The position numbers and the translations under genes are program-made. A stretch of DNA of 64,000 nucleotides from Venenivibrio stagnispumantis (lineage in GTDB: Bacteria; Aquificota; Aquificia; Aquificales; Hydrogenothermaceae). Below are positions 41,611 through 52,663 of this stretch, one piece after another. The stretch covers positions 1-64,000 of the forward strand of contig NZ_FXTX01000006.1 in NCBI RefSeq assembly GCF_900182795.1, in the 5' to 3' direction. The notes below the pieces were generated by a model. It worked only from the letters and a program-made list of their open reading frames with translations, had not been told where the DNA came from and searched no databases. The stretch's first letter is position 1; each line of letters opens with the position of its first letter.

Positions 41611-43412
41611 TAATCAGCCTTTAATATGCTCAAAAATGCTTCTTGTGGAAGCTCTACTTTACCAAACTGCTTCATTCTCTTTTTTCCTTCTTTTTGCTTT
41701 TCAAGGAGTTTTTTCTTTCTTGTTATATCTCCACCATAACATTTTGCCAATACATCTCTTCTGAGTGCAGGAACTTTTGAAGATGCTATAACCTTAGAGC
41801 CGATTGCTGCCTGTATTTTCACTTCAAATAATTGTCTTGGTATTACTTCTTTCATTTTATCAACAATATTTCTGCCTATTCTATAAGCTTTATCTTTGTG
41901 GACTATAAATGATAGAGCATCTACCGGCTCATCATTGATTAATATATCCATTTTTACCAAATCGCCTTCTTTATATCCTACGAATTCGTAATCAAAAGAT
42001 GCATATCCTCTTGTGGCTGTTTTTAATTTATCATGAAAATCAAATAAGACCTCTCCCATCGGTATCTCATATCTGAGTAAAACTGTTTTTTGGTCTAAAT
42101 ATTCAAAACTTTTTTGAATGCCTCTTTTTTCTTGAACAAGTTGCATTATTGCACCGACATATTCCGAAGGTGTTATTATACTTGCTTCTATATACGGTTC
42201 TAATATTTTATCTATTTTTGTAGGGTCAGGAAGCTCTGATGGATTTCTTATCTCTATTTCTTCTCCTTTTTTGGTAATAACTTTATAGATAACATTAGGA
42301 GCTGTTGTTATAAGCTCTACACCATATTCTCTTTCTAATCTTTCCTGAACTATTTCAAGATGTAGTAATCCTAAGAATCCACATCTAAAACCAAGTCCAA
42401 GTGCCGGTGAAGATTCTACTTCATAAGTGATTGCTGCATCGTTTATGCTGTATTTTTCAAGGGCATCTCTCAAATCTTCAAAGGTTGTGTTTCCTGTTGG
42501 ATATAAACCTGCATATACCATTGGCTTTGCCGGTCTAAATCCTTCAATAGGCTCATCTGCCGGTTTTTTTGCATCTGTTATAGTATCTCCAACCCTAATA
42601 TCCCTCACATCTTTTATAGCAGCTGCTATATATCCAACATCTCCGGCTCTTAATTCTTCAAGTTTTTCCATCTTTGGAGTTTGGGCTCCAACTTCTGTCA
42701 CTTCAAACTCTTTTCCTGTTGAAAATAACTTTATTCTTGTTCCTACGGAAACCTTTCCATCTATTACTCTTACGAAAGCAACTGCACCTCTATATGGGTC
42801 ATAATAAGAATCAAATATTAATGCTTTTAAGGGTTTGTCTTCATCTCCTTTTGGTGGTGGTATTCTTTCAACTATTGCATCTAATATCTCTTTTATTCCT
42901 ATACCGGCTTTTCCGGAAGCAAGAATGGCTCCTTCCGGGTCAAGTCCAAGAACATCTGCTATCTGTCTTTTTATTCTTTCTACATCTGCAGAAGGTAAAT
43001 CTACTTTATTTATAACCGGTATTATTTCAAGATTTAGATTGAGGGCTTGCCAGAATGTAGCTATTGTTTGGGCTTCTATGCCTTGGGTTGCATCTATTAA
43101 AAGCAAGGCTCCCTCGCATGCAGCGAGAGACCTTGAAACTTCATATCCAAAATCTACGTGTCCCGGTGTATCTATAAGATGTAATATATAATCTTTATAT
43201 TTTAATCTAACTGCTTGAAGTTTTATAGTAATTCCTCTCTCCCTTTCTATATCAAGGGTATCAAGGAGTTGTTCTTTCATTTCTCTTTTTTCTATTGCAC
43301 CGGTGAACTCTATCAATCTATCAGCCAATGTTGATTTCCCATGGTCAACATGGGCTATTATAGAGAAATTTCTTATATATTTAAGCCTTTCATTTTTATT
43401 GGTGTAATCCAA
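41610..43412 (-). CDS. lepA: Elongation factor 4 (LepA)
   Basis: Translational GTPase of 600 residues. G1 is [10 protein letters not shown]2 region RERGITIK, G3 DTPGHVDF, G4 NKVDLP. Domains II, III and V follow and the C-terminal LepA-specific domain (about 480-600) ends with the basic [19 protein letters not shown] stretch. It overlaps ppsA by 17 bases and lies directly before ubiB. Confidence 0.95.
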   Translation of the reverse strand: MDYTNKNERLKYIRNFSIIAHVDHGKSTLADRLIEFTGAIEKREMKEQLLDTLDIERERGITIKLQAVRLKYKDYILHLIDTPGHVDFGYEVSRSLAACEGALLLIDATQGIEAQTIATFWQALNLNLEIIPVINKVDLPSADVERIKRQIADVLGLDPEGAILASGKAGIGIKEILDAIVERIPPPKGDEDKPLKALIFDSYYDPYRGAVAFVRVIDGKVSVGTRIKLFSTGKEFEVTEVGAQTPKMEKLEELRAGDVGYIAAAIKDVRDIRVGDTITDAKKPADEPIEGFRPAKPMVYAGLYPTGNTTFEDLRDALEKYSINDAAITYEVESSPALGLGFRCGFLGLLHLEIVQERLEREYGVELITTAPNVIYKVITKKGEEIEIRNPSELPDPTKIDKILEPYIEASIITPSEYVGAIMQLVQEKRGIQKSFEYLDQKTVLLRYEIPMGEVLFDFHDKLKTATRGYASFDYEFVGYKEGDLVKMDILINDEPVDALSFIVHKDKAYRIGRNIVDKMKEVIPRQLFEVKIQAAIGSKVIASSKVPALRRDVLAKCYGGDITRKKKLLEKQKEGKKRMKQFGKVELPQEAFLSILKAD

Positions 43413-45831
43413 GTTTCTCCTCTATTTCATATATTGCTTTTGTTGTTTTTAATACAGAGTCAGGGTTTATAGATATTGTATCTATACCTTGTTCTACTAA
43501 AAATTGTGCAAATTCAGGGAAGTCTGAAGGACCCTGTCCGCATATTCCTATCTTTCTTCCTTTTTCTTTTGCTACTTTTATAACATGGGATATTAATCTT
43601 TTTACTGCTTCATTTCTTTCATCATAAAGATGAGCAACAAGTGAAGAATCTCTATCCAATCCAAGAGTTAACTGGGTTAAGTCATTAGAACCTATTGAAA
43701 ATCCATCAAATATTTCTGCAAATTGGTCTGCAAGCATTACGTTAGACGGAAGCTCACACATAACATATACTTGTAATCCATTTTCTCCTTTTTTCAAGCC
43801 ATACTCTTCCATTACTTGAAGAACTTTTTTACCTTCTTCCGGTGTTCTACAGAATGGAACCATAACTATAACATTTTTTAATCCCATTTTATTTCTTACT
43901 CTAAGTATAGCTTTACATTCAAGACCAAAGGCTTCTTTAAATTGTGGTGAGTAATATCTTGATGCTCCTCTCCATCCAAGCATTGGGTTTTCTTCTTCCG
44001 GCTCAAAATATCTTCCACCTATTAAGTTTGCATATTCATTAGATTTAAAATCAGAAAATCTAACAATAACCGGTTTTGGATAGAATGCAGCACCTATTTT
44101 TGCTATACCATAAGAAAGTTTTTTAATATAATACTCTTCTTTATTTTCATATCCAAATGTTATATCTTCTATTTTTTCTGCAAGTGCAGGGTCTTTTTGT
44201 TTAATTTCATCAAATTTTATCAATGCAAGAGGGTGAATACCTATATAGTTATTTATAATAAATTCTTCCCTTGCAAGACCAACCCCTGCATTCGGTAAGA
44301 ATGAAAAATCAAAAGCACCTTCCGGAGATGCTACGTTCATCATAATAGGTGTTTTTGTTTTCGGAAGAGTATTTATATCAGTTTCTTCTACTACAAACTC
44401 TATTTTCCCATCATAAACATAACCAACATCACCTTCTGCACAGGAAACCGTTACTTCCTGTCCATTTTCTAATACTTCTGTAGCATTGCCTGTTCCTACA
44501 ACTGCAGGAACCCCAAGTTCTCTTGCAACTATTGCTGCATGGCATGTTCTACCACCTTTATTTGTTACTATTGCAGCTGCTTTTTTCATTATAGGCTCCC
44601 AATCAGGGTCAGTCATATCAGTAACAAGCACTTCTCCAGCTTGGAAATTCTTAGCATCTTTAAGGTCATGTAATATTCTTACCTTTCCAAAAGCAACTTT
44701 ATCCCCTACTGCTATACCTTCTACTATTCTTTTTTTCTCTCTTATTTCATAAGGTTCAACTATTTTATATGTTACTATTTTAGAGTGGTCTTTTCTTGAA
44801 TGGATAGTTTCTGGACGGGCTTGAACGATAAATAACTCATTTAGCTCTCCATCTTTTGCCCATTCTACATCCATTGGTGTCCATTTTCCGTATTTATTAG
44901 AGTAGTATTCTTCTATTGCCATTACCCATCTTGCAAGTTGTAAAACTTCTGGGTCTGTTAAAGCAAATTTAGCTTGGTCTTCTTTTGATACAGCAATTAT
45001 TTTCGTTCTTTCATCAGGAGATGTTCCATAAACCATTTTATGGATTTTTTTGCCAAGTTTTTTCTCTATTATAGATTCATATCCTTCTTTCAAAGTTGGT
45101 TTAAATACCAAGAATTCATCAGGTGTAACTGCCCCTTGGACAACCATCTCTCCAAGTCCATAAGCTGCATTTATAAGAACCACATCCTTAAATCCGCTGT
45201 CTGTATCAATAGAAAATGCCACACCGGCAGAGCCTAAATCAGACCTAACCATCTTTTGAACACCAACAGCAAGCCCTATCTTAAAATGGTCAAATTTGAA
45301 TGCTTCCCTATAAGATATTGCCCTATCTGTAAATAAAGAAGCAAAACATCTTTTGATAGCATTTAATAATGTTTCATCTCCTTTTATATTAAGATACGTA
45401 TCTTGCTGTCCTGCAAAAGATGCATGAGGTAAATCTTCGGCAGTTGCAGAAGACCTTACTGCAACATCAACCCTATATTGATTATACATTTTACTAAGTT
45501 CTTCATAAGCTTTGATTATAGCTTCTTTTAAATCTTCAGGGAATTTTCCGCTTTTAATTAGCTCTCTAACCTGTAATCCTCTTTTAGATAAATCCTCAAT
45601 ATTGTTAGGGTCAAGTCCTGACAAAATCTCTCTTATTTTTTCTTCAAAATTGTTGTGTCTTATAAAGTAATAATAACTTTCAGAAGTTACAACAAATCCC
45701 ATAGGAACTTTTATTCCTTTGGAAGACAACCCCTTTATCATTTCACCAAGGGAAGCATTCTTACCACCTACTAATCCTATGTCTTCCATTCCTACTTCAC
45801 TGAGCCACACAATTAATTTGTCAGTAGCCAT
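43396..45831 (-). CDS. ppsA: Phosphoenolpyruvate synthase
   Basis: Makes PEP from pyruvate with ATP to AMP, the gluconeogenic direction expected in an autotroph. The 811 residues have the N-terminal ATP-grasp domain ([33 protein letters not shown]), the central phosphohistidine domain ([20 protein letters not shown], His about 425) and the C-terminal TIM barrel ([30 protein letters not shown]). AAGGAGG lies before the ATG and glyS ends 13 bases upstream, so it is in the glyQ-glyS operon. Confidence 0.95.
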   Translation of the reverse strand: MATDKLIVWLSEVGMEDIGLVGGKNASLGEMIKGLSSKGIKVPMGFVVTSESYYYFIRHNNFEEKIREILSGLDPNNIEDLSKRGLQVRELIKSGKFPEDLKEAIIKAYEELSKMYNQYRVDVAVRSSATAEDLPHASFAGQQDTYLNIKGDETLLNAIKRCFASLFTDRAISYREAFKFDHFKIGLAVGVQKMVRSDLGSAGVAFSIDTDSGFKDVVLINAAYGLGEMVVQGAVTPDEFLVFKPTLKEGYESIIEKKLGKKIHKMVYGTSPDERTKIIAVSKEDQAKFALTDPEVLQLARWVMAIEEYYSNKYGKWTPMDVEWAKDGELNELFIVQARPETIHSRKDHSKIVTYKIVEPYEIREKKRIVEGIAVGDKVAFGKVRILHDLKDAKNFQAGEVLVTDMTDPDWEPIMKKAAAIVTNKGGRTCHAAIVARELGVPAVVGTGNATEVLENGQEVTVSCAEGDVGYVYDGKIEFVVEETDINTLPKTKTPIMMNVASPEGAFDFSFLPNAGVGLAREEFIINNYIGIHPLALIKFDEIKQKDPALAEKIEDITFGYENKEEYYIKKLSYGIAKIGAAFYPKPVIVRFSDFKSNEYANLIGGRYFEPEEENPMLGWRGASRYYSPQFKEAFGLECKAILRVRNKMGLKNVIVMVPFCRTPEEGKKVLQVMEEYGLKKGENGLQVYVMCELPSNVMLADQFAEIFDGFSIGSNDLTQLTLGLDRDSSLVAHLYDERNEAVKRLISHVIKVAKEKGRKIGICGQGPSDFPEFAQFLVEQGIDTISINPDSVLKTTKAIYEIEEKLGLHQ

Positions 45832-45844
45832 TTTTAAATCCTCC

Positions 45845-47890
45845 TTAAAAATTTATTTTTGTAAAATCAGCTATTTTCTTAAATAAATTATTTATCTCAT
45901 TTAATAAAGCTAATCTATTTATTTTTATTTGCTGATTATCTACCATCACCATTACATTATCAAAAAATCTATCTATATAAGGTTTTAACTTTAGTAAAGA
46001 TAATAATGCTTCTTGATATTCTTTATTCTCTACTTTTTTATTAAATTTATCTTTTATCTCAACCATCTTTTGATAAAGCTCTTTTTCTTCTTTTTGAGAA
46101 AGCAAATCTTCTTTTAAAACACCTTCAAAATCCTGAGGTATTATTCTTCCAACTCTTTTAAATACGGTTATTATATCTTCAAAATCTTCCCTCTTTTTAA
46201 GTTCAGAAATTGCCTCTATTTTTAACTTTGCTCTGTATAGATTATACTCTTTTGTTGAAAGGACTGCATTTATTATATCTTTATCATATTTATATAATCC
46301 TTCAAATCTGTTTGTTATAAACTCTAAAAGTTGCTCTATGACTTCTTGATTATCTGTTAATTTTTCAAGTAACTCTTTTAAATCTATATCAAGCTCTTTT
46401 TCTACAAGCAATCGGACAACACCTATTGCATTTCTTCTTAAACCAAATGGGTCTGATGCTCCTTTTGGTATTTCTCCTATGCTGAAAAATGAAATTAAGG
46501 TATCTATTTTATCTGCAAGGGCAAGTATTGTGCCAATTTTTGTTGTTGGGAGCTGGTCTTCTGCTGTTTTTGGAAGATAATGCTCATATATTGCATCTGC
46601 TACTTCCTGCTCTTCCCCTTGTTTTAATGCATAATATCTTCCCATTATGCCTTGTAGTTCATCAAATTCTTTTACCATTTCTGTAACTAAATCAACTTTG
46701 GATAATTTATTAGCCCTTTCAAGCTTTTGTAAATTTACATCTTTTAAATAGTTTGCAATTATTAATGCTATTTTTTTATTTCTTTCTACTTTATCTTTGA
46801 TTGAGCCAAGTTTTTCATGGAATTGGATACCTGATAGCTTTTCATAAAGCTCATCAAGATTTTTCTTTAAATCTTCTTTATAGAAGAATAATGCATCTTC
46901 AAGTCTTGCTTTTAAAACTTTTTCATATCCATTTTTAATAACTTCTTTCTCTTTTACTGAATTATTTGAAAAGGCTAAAAATTTAGGTATTAATTTATCA
47001 TTTTGTATAAAGTTAAAATATCTTTGATGGTGTTTGCAAACAGTTATTATTACTTCCTTTGGAAGTGTAAGATACTCCGGATTAAAATCACCTACAATGG
47101 CTACCGGATATTCTGTTAAATCTGTTACTTCATCTATCAAATCTTGGTCTAAGATAGCTTCTGCATTTAAAACTTTTCCAAAAGCAGATAATGTTTTTTC
47201 TATTGCTTCTCTTCTTTCTTTTCTATTTGCTATAATAAATCCAAGTTTTGTAATTTCTTCATAAGATAATGCATCTTTTAACTCTTTTTTTTCTCCTCTT
47301 CCTACCGTATTTGTCATAAATCTATGAAGATATGTGTATCTATCGGCTTTTACTCCTGCTATCTCAAAATCTATAACTTTATCATCAAGAAGGGAAACTA
47401 TCCATCTTATAGGTCTTGGAAATCTAAATCCGGAACTTTCCCATCTCATTGTTTTCATTGGTGGTAAATTTTCAAAAAACTCTTTTAAAACTTCTTTTAT
47501 TCTTTCTTTTAAATCTTCCCCTTCTTTGATGACTGTAGCTCCTAAATACTCGCCTTTTTCTGTTGTAATAACTTTTAAATTTTCAAGGGGAATATTATTT
47601 TTTTCTGCAAAAGATATAGCTGCCTTTGTAAATTTGCCTTCATTATCAAAAGAAACTTTTGCCGGTGGCCCTATAATTATTATCTCCTCCTGCTCTTTTT
47701 TATCTTTTAGATTTTTTAGTAAAATTGATAGTCTTCTTGGTGTAGAGAAGATAGATATATTTTCAGGAGTTTGATATAAAAAGAAATCTTTTAATTTTTC
47801 CTCAAAAAAATTTTGTGAATATTCAAGTAATATATTTATAGCTTTTGGAGGTAATTCTTCTGTTCCTATCTCAAACAAATAATTTGCCAT
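45845..47890 (-). CDS. glyS: Glycyl-tRNA synthetase beta subunit
   Basis: The 681-residue beta chain of the bacterial alpha2beta2 GlyRS. The N-terminal LFEIGTEELPPKA, MRWESSGFRFPRPIRWI and the HD-like TDLTEYPVAIVGDF and C-terminal anticodon-binding region (about 570-681) are all present. It begins at the base where the glyQ stop ends, so both are made together. It is followed by ppsA. Confidence 0.95.
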   Translation of the reverse strand: MANYLFEIGTEELPPKAINILLEYSQNFFEEKLKDFFLYQTPENISIFSTPRRLSILLKNLKDKKEQEEIIIIGPPAKVSFDNEGKFTKAAISFAEKNNIPLENLKVITTEKGEYLGATVIKEGEDLKERIKEVLKEFFENLPPMKTMRWESSGFRFPRPIRWIVSLLDDKVIDFEIAGVKADRYTYLHRFMTNTVGRGEKKELKDALSYEEITKLGFIIANRKERREAIEKTLSAFGKVLNAEAILDQDLIDEVTDLTEYPVAIVGDFNPEYLTLPKEVIITVCKHHQRYFNFIQNDKLIPKFLAFSNNSVKEKEVIKNGYEKVLKARLEDALFFYKEDLKKNLDELYEKLSGIQFHEKLGSIKDKVERNKKIALIIANYLKDVNLQKLERANKLSKVDLVTEMVKEFDELQGIMGRYYALKQGEEQEVADAIYEHYLPKTAEDQLPTTKIGTILALADKIDTLISFFSIGEIPKGASDPFGLRRNAIGVVRLLVEKELDIDLKELLEKLTDNQEVIEQLLEFITNRFEGLYKYDKDIINAVLSTKEYNLYRAKLKIEAISELKKREDFEDIITVFKRVGRIIPQDFEGVLKEDLLSQKEEKELYQKMVEIKDKFNKKVENKEYQEALLSLLKLKPYIDRFFDNVMVMVDNQQIKINRLALLNEINNLFKKIADFTKINF

Positions 47891-48765
47891 TAGGTTTTCT
47901 CCTTAATAAGTGGATATCCAAGCTCTTCTCTATGGGATAAGAATGCTTTTGCACATTCTCTTGCAAGATTTCTAACCCTTGCTATATATCTTGCCCTTTC
48001 ATTTACAGATATTGCTCCTCTTGCATCAAGTAAATTAAATAAATGGGAACATTTTAAAGCATAATCATAAGCCGGTATAGGAAGATTTTTTTCTATAAGT
48101 TTATAACCCTGTTCTTCATTCATATCAAATGATTTTTTTAGAAAATCTATATCTACAACCTCAAAGTTATGAATAGACCATTGTCTTTCTGCTTCTTTAT
48201 ATATATCTCCGTAAGTTAAACCTTCTGCCCAAACTATATCATATACAGAATCAACACCTTGCAAATATGTGGCTATTCTTTCAAGACCATAAGTTATCTC
48301 AACACTTATGGAAGGTAAATCTAAGCCTCCTGCTTGTTGAAAATATGTAAATTGGGTTATTTCCATTCCATCAAGCCAAACTTCCCATCCAAGTCCCCAA
48401 GCTCCAAGTGTAGGACTTTCCCAATCATCTTCCACAAATCTAATATCATGCTTAGTTAAATCTATTCCGAGAGCTTCAAGGCTTTGTAGATATAACTCCT
48501 GAGGATTTTCCGGTGTAGGTTTTAAAATTACTTGAAATTGATAATAATGTTGAAGTCTGTTAGGATTTTCTCCATATCTTCCATCTTTTGGTCTTCTTGA
48601 TGGTTCTACATAACAAACATTCCAGGGCTCAGGGCCCAAAACCCTTAAAAATGTAGCAGGATTCATTGTCCCTGCACCAACTTCTATATCGTATGGTTGC
48701 CACAAAATACAACCTTTTTCAGTCCAGTATTTTTGCAAAGATATTATAATATCTTGAAAAGTCAT
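47890..48765 (-). CDS. glyQ: Glycyl-tRNA synthetase alpha subunit
   Basis: Class II catalytic subunit of 291 residues. The ATG at 48765 is used because GGAG lies 6 bases before it. An earlier ATG at 48777 would overlap that site. It has [32 protein letters not shown] at the start, the motif-2-like [18 protein letters not shown] and [10 protein letters not shown]. It is the first gene of the glyQ-glyS-ppsA-lepA-ubiB run. Confidence 0.96.
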   Translation of the reverse strand: MTFQDIIISLQKYWTEKGCILWQPYDIEVGAGTMNPATFLRVLGPEPWNVCYVEPSRRPKDGRYGENPNRLQHYYQFQVILKPTPENPQELYLQSLEALGIDLTKHDIRFVEDDWESPTLGAWGLGWEVWLDGMEITQFTYFQQAGGLDLPSISVEITYGLERIATYLQGVDSVYDIVWAEGLTYGDIYKEAERQWSIHNFEVVDIDFLKKSFDMNEEQGYKLIEKNLPIPAYDYALKCSHLFNLLDARGAISVNERARYIARVRNLARECAKAFLSHREELGYPLIKEKT

Positions 48766-48855
48766 ATAAAGCTCCATTTGTTTAAAACTTTTAAAAATAT
48801 TTTAACACAGAATATGATATAATTTCTATCTAAATTTTCCGGAGGTGTGCAAAAA

Positions 48856-50085
48856 TTGGCAAAAATTAAAGCTTTAAAATGTAAAGAATGTGGTGCAACT
48901 TATCCGGTTGAACCTATTCATGTATGTGAATACTGCTTTGGACCTCTTGAAATAGATTATGATTATGAATATATAAAATCCATAATATCAAAAGAAAAGA
49001 TAGAAAAAGGGCCAAAAAGCCTTTGGAGATATATAGATTTACTACCGGTAGAAAATCCAACGGTAGGCTTATCGGCTGGTTTTACACCTTTAATAAAAGC
49101 AGAAAATCTTGGAAAGGAACTTGGTATAAAAAATTTATATATAAAAGATGATTCTGTAAATCACCCTACTTTATCATTTAAAGATAGGGTTGTATCGGTA
49201 GCATTATCAAAAGCAAAAGAGTTTGGATTTGATACGGCAGCCTGTGCTTCTACCGGAAATCTTGCAAACTCAGTAGCAGCCCATGCGGCTTCTGCTGGTA
49301 TGAAATGCTTCGTTTTTATTCCTTCAAATCTTGAAACAAATAAAATTATAGGTAGCTTAGTTTTTAATCCTACCGTTGTTGCAGTAGATGGAAATTATGA
49401 TGATGTTAATAGATTATCCTCAGAAATTGCAAATGAGTTTGGATGGGCTTTTGTTAATATAAATGTAAGACCTTTTTATGCAGAAGGTTCTAAAACTCTT
49501 GCTTTTGAAGTTGCAGAACAACTTGGATGGAAAATTCCGGATGCAGTAGTAGCACCTCTTGCCTCAGGCTCTTTATATACAAAAATATGGAAAGGATTTA
49601 ATGAATTTATAAATCTTGGATTAGTAGAAGGAAAGCCACCGAGAATGTATGGAGCCCAAGCCTCAGGATGCAGTCCTATATATAAGGCATTTAAAGAAGG
49701 AAGAGATTTTATAAAACCGGAAAAACCGGATACAATAGCAAAATCAATAGCAATCGGTAATCCAGCAGATGGGCCTTATGCAGTTAAAACAGCAAAAGAA
49801 AGCAATGGAGATATAGAAATAGCTACAAATGAAGAAATAATAGAAGGTATAAAATTACTTGCAAGAACAGAAGGAATATTTACAGAAACTGCCGGTGGAA
49901 CAACAATTGCTGTATTGAAAAAATTTGCGGAAAAAGGCGTATTCAAAGAAGATGAAGTTGTGGTTGCATACATTACCGGAAATGGATATAAAACAATGGA
50001 AGTATTAGAAGGAAAATTAAATAAACCGATACATATAAAACCATCTTTAATAGAATTTAAAGAAAAAGTTATAAAAGGAGGCTAA
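48856..50085 (+). CDS. thrC: Threonine synthase
   Basis: PLP enzyme turning O-phosphohomoserine to threonine, 409 residues from a TTG at 48856, with GGAGG 10 bases before. The GTG at 48847 would abut that site. A zinc-ribbon-like N-terminus (CKECGATYPVEPIHVCEYC) is followed by the PLP lysine in SFKDRVV (about 110) and ASTGNLANSVAAHAA. Next come a sulfur-carrier gene and a NIL-domain gene. That pairing suggests a side role, with O-phosphohomoserine or a related acceptor taking sulfur. Confidence 0.92.
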   Translation: MAKIKALKCKECGATYPVEPIHVCEYCFGPLEIDYDYEYIKSIISKEKIEKGPKSLWRYIDLLPVENPTVGLSAGFTPLIKAENLGKELGIKNLYIKDDSVNHPTLSFKDRVVSVALSKAKEFGFDTAACASTGNLANSVAAHAASAGMKCFVFIPSNLETNKIIGSLVFNPTVVAVDGNYDDVNRLSSEIANEFGWAFVNINVRPFYAEGSKTLAFEVAEQLGWKIPDAVVAPLASGSLYTKIWKGFNEFINLGLVEGKPPRMYGAQASGCSPIYKAFKEGRDFIKPEKPDTIAKSIAIGNPADGPYAVKTAKESNGDIEIATNEEIIEGIKLLARTEGIFTETAGGTTIAVLKKFAEKGVFKEDEVVVAYITGNGYKTMEVLEGKLNKPIHIKPSLIEFKEKVIKGG

Positions 50086-50087
50086 GC

Positions 50088-50366
50088 ATGGTAACAGTTA
50101 GAATACCAACAGCATTAAGAAGAATTACCCAAGGGCAAGGAGAAGTAAAAATAGAAGCAAACACAATAGGAGAATTAATAGAAAATTTAGAAAAAGAATT
50201 TCCTGGAATAAAAGATAGACTCGTTGATGAAAATGGAGAAATAAGAAAATTTGTAAATTTCTTTGTAAATGATGAAGATATAAGATTTTTACAAGGAAAA
50301 GATACTCCATTAAAAGATGGAGATGTTGTTGCTATAATTCCGGCAATAGCAGGTGGGGTTAGATAA
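50088..50366 (+). CDS. ThiS/MoaD-like sulfur carrier with C-terminal extension
   Basis: A 92-residue beta-grasp protein of the MoaD/ThiS family (VTVRIPTALRRITQG, VNFFVNDEDIRFL, PLKDGDVVAIIPAIAGGVR). The carrier diglycine is followed by Val-Arg, so a protease would need to trim two residues before the glycine can be adenylated. JAMM proteases do this for CysO- and HcyS-type carriers. It starts 2 bases after thrC and its stop overlaps the NIL gene start. This suggests sulfide assimilation into homocysteine or cysteine rather than thiamine or molybdopterin. Confidence 0.8.
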   Translation: MVTVRIPTALRRITQGQGEVKIEANTIGELIENLEKEFPGIKDRLVDENGEIRKFVNFFVNDEDIRFLQGKDTPLKDGDVVAIIPAIAGGVR

Positions 50367-50608
50367 TGAGCTCAATGAAGCTTAAACTTATATATCCGGA
50401 AGAAAAAATAAAGGAGCCAATCCTCAGTAAATTATGTAAAAGTTTTGATGTAGATATAAATATAAGAAAAGCTAATGTTCAGGAAAAAATAGGCTGGCTT
50501 GAACTTGAAATAATCGGAAAAGAAGAAGAGATAGAAAAAGCTATAAACTGGCTTACTCAACAAGGTGTGGAAGTATCACCGGTAGAAGGTCAGGTATTTA
50601 CAGAATAA
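50366..50608 (+). CDS. NIL-domain protein
   Basis: An 80-residue stand-alone NIL domain, the ferredoxin-fold domain otherwise seen at the C-terminus of methionine ABC ATPases (KLIYPEEKIKEPILSKLCKSFDVDINIRKANVQEKIGWLELEI). It has one cysteine and no iron-sulfur motif. NIL proteins co-occur with threonine synthase and ThiS-like carriers and with methanogen homocysteine synthesis, so it likely binds sulfur or an amino acid in this pathway. Its exact role is inferred. Confidence 0.75.
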   Translation: MSSMKLKLIYPEEKIKEPILSKLCKSFDVDINIRKANVQEKIGWLELEIIGKEEEIEKAINWLTQQGVEVSPVEGQVFTE

Positions 50609-50613
50609 AAATC

Positions 50614-50636
50614 GGCTCTCTTTGGGAGCCTTTTTT
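50614..50636 (+). terminator. Terminator overlapping the folK ribosome-binding region
   Basis: GGCTC 50614-50618 with GAGCC 50626-50630, then six T residues. The right arm GGGAG is also the only Shine-Dalgarno-like sequence before folK, whose ATG is at 50640. Confidence 0.7.
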
Positions 50637-50639
50637 AAA

Positions 50640-51122
50640 ATGAAAAAAATCAAGATATTTTTGGGACTTGGCTCTAATGTCGGAAATAAAATTAATAATA
50701 TTCAAAAAGCCATAATCCTTTTATCGGAAAAAATACAAGATATTCAAGTCGCAAAGTTTTATGAATCAAAAGCGGTAGGATATGAAAATCAGGAAAATTT
50801 TATAAATACAGCAATAAAAGGATACACCGATTTAGATATTAAATCTCTTTTTGAATTTACAAAAGATGTAGAAAAAAAAGTTGGAAGGATTTTTAGATTT
50901 AAATGGGGACCACGGGAAATAGATATAGATATATTGTTTTACGATAACCTAATATATAAAGATAGCAATATAGAAATTCCACATCCAAGAATTGTAGAAA
51001 GAGATTTTGTGTTAAAACCTTTATTGGATTTAGAACCGGATTTTATCCATCCTGTTTTAAAAAAGAGTATAAAACAACTATATGATGAATTAAAAGATAA
51101 AAGTATTATAAAAGAGATATAA
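50640..51122 (+). CDS. folK: HPPK, 6-hydroxymethyl-dihydropterin pyrophosphokinase
   Basis: Folate enzyme of 160 residues. The ATG at 50640 starts MKKIKIFLGLGSN, matching the family. An upstream GTG/TTG-type start would lie inside the terminator. Conserved parts: GLGSNVGNKINN, RFKWGPREIDIDILFYDN and PHPRIVERDFVL. No other folate gene is near. Its start sits 3 bases after the T run of the terminator above, so it may have its own promoter or rely on read-through. Confidence 0.9.
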   Translation: MKKIKIFLGLGSNVGNKINNIQKAIILLSEKIQDIQVAKFYESKAVGYENQENFINTAIKGYTDLDIKSLFEFTKDVEKKVGRIFRFKWGPREIDIDILFYDNLIYKDSNIEIPHPRIVERDFVLKPLLDLEPDFIHPVLKKSIKQLYDELKDKSIIKEI

Positions 51123-51124
51123 AG

Positions 51125-51197
51125 TGGCCAAGGGCGGAATCGAACCGCCGACACTGCGGTTTTCAGCCGCATGCTCTACCAACTGAGCTACCTGGCC
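51125..51197 (-). tRNA. tRNA-Phe (anticodon GAA)
   Basis: The reverse strand reads GGCCAGGTAGCTCAGTTGG at the 5' end, an anticodon stem loop CTGAAAACC (anticodon GAA) and a T arm GGCGGTTCGATTCCGCC. The acceptor stem GGCCAGG pairs with CTTGGCC with one G-U pair. Discriminator A, 73 nt. CCA is not encoded. It lies between folK and the PpiD-like gene, antisense to both. Confidence 0.97.
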
Positions 51198-51295
51198 AAC
51201 ACAGATAAATATTATACACCCAATTTAATAAAAATGCAAATAAAATTGTTTAATGATAAAATAGTTATAACAAAACACTGAAATAAGGAGCTTTA

Positions 51296-52663
51296 ATGTT
51301 TGACAAAATAGCAGGTTCTAAATGGAAAAATATAGTGCTTTATATTACAGTATTTGCATTTGTAGGAACCGGTCTTATTGCTATTCTTTTATATAAATTT
51401 AGTGGTCAGATAAACGGAGTTGCAGAGGTTAATGGCGAAGAAATCTCAATCCAAGAATTTAATTATAACTATCAAAATGTAGTATCAATGTATGAGCAAC
51501 AAAAAATAGATATATCTTCTTTAAAAAATGAGATAAAAAAACAGGTTTTAGATAATCTTATAGATAAAGAGTTATTATATCAAGAAGCAAAAAAAGAAGG
51601 TATATTAGCCACAAAAGAAGAAGTTAAGCAAGAAATTTTATCAATACCGGCTTTTCAACAAAATGGTAAATTTAGCAAAGATTTATATCTATCTACATTA
51701 TCTTCTCTTGGAATAGCTCCGGAATTTTTTGAAAAATTATTACAAAAAGATTTATCGGTTCAGCATTTACTTGCAATACTTCAATCTTCTGTATATATAT
51801 CAGATGAAGAAGTTGAAACATTTACCAAAAAACAGCTTACAAAAATATCAGCAGATATAAAAATCATTAAACCGCAGATAACAGTTTCAGATGAAGAAAT
51901 AAAAAATTATTACCAAAACCACCAAAAAGATTTTTCTTTAGAAACCGGTAAAAAGATAAAAATATATAAAATAGTAGCAAAAGACCAACAAAAAGCAGAA
52001 GAAAAAGCAAAAGAAATATTTTTAACTTTAAAATCAGATAAAGAGCCTGTATTAAACAAAGATGTTGAAAAGGTTTTTGACGGCACAATCTATAAAGAAG
52101 AACAGTTATCTAATTTACCGGAAGATGTTAAAAAAGATGTTTTATCTTTATCAAAAGATAAGAATATATCCTTTACAAAATCTACTGACGGATTTTATAT
52201 ATCAAAATATTATGGTGAAGAGATAAAAGCTATACCTTTTGAAACCGTGAAAGAACAGATAGCCCAAAAATTAAAATTAGAAAAACAACCAAAAGCATTA
52301 GAAGAGCTTTATAAAGAGATTTCAAAAAATAATGATTTATCAAAATATAATCCAATATCAGAAAGCTTTAACGGAACCCTGCAGGAACTGATAGCTAAAT
52401 ATGGTATAAAATCAGATGATGTAAACCCAATATATAAATTAAAAGAAGGAGAAATATCAAAACCATTAAAAACTGATGAAAATATTCTTCAAATAAAGAT
52501 AAATACAAAACAGGAACCAACAAAAGAAGAAACAGAAAATATGAAAAAAGGAATGTTATCCATAATGAAAGCAGAAAAATTTAATAATATTTTACAGATG
52601 TATTTAGATAAATTAAAAGAAAAATCAAAAATAAAAATAAATAAAAGATTGTTGGAAGAATGA
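51296..52663 (+). CDS. PpiD/SurA-type periplasmic chaperone
   Basis: The 455-residue protein has one N-terminal membrane anchor (about 13-35), a SurA-N-like chaperone domain (about 40-160, VNGEEISIQEFNYNYQ, QVLDNLIDKELLYQEAKKEGI) and a C-terminal region with charged linkers. This is the PpiD layout: membrane-anchored and facing the periplasm. A parvulin active site is not obvious, so isomerase activity is doubtful. AAGGAG precedes the ATG. The stop overlaps the next gene by 4 bases, and it begins a run ending in ftsI. Confidence 0.75.
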   Translation: MFDKIAGSKWKNIVLYITVFAFVGTGLIAILLYKFSGQINGVAEVNGEEISIQEFNYNYQNVVSMYEQQKIDISSLKNEIKKQVLDNLIDKELLYQEAKKEGILATKEEVKQEILSIPAFQQNGKFSKDLYLSTLSSLGIAPEFFEKLLQKDLSVQHLLAILQSSVYISDEEVETFTKKQLTKISADIKIIKPQITVSDEEIKNYYQNHQKDFSLETGKKIKIYKIVAKDQQKAEEKAKEIFLTLKSDKEPVLNKDVEKVFDGTIYKEEQLSNLPEDVKKDVLSLSKDKNISFTKSTDGFYISKYYGEEIKAIPFETVKEQIAQKLKLEKQPKALEELYKEISKNNDLSKYNPISESFNGTLQELIAKYGIKSDDVNPIYKLKEGEISKPLKTDENILQIKINTKQEPTKEETENMKKGMLSIMKAEKFNNILQMYLDKLKEKSKIKINKRLLEE

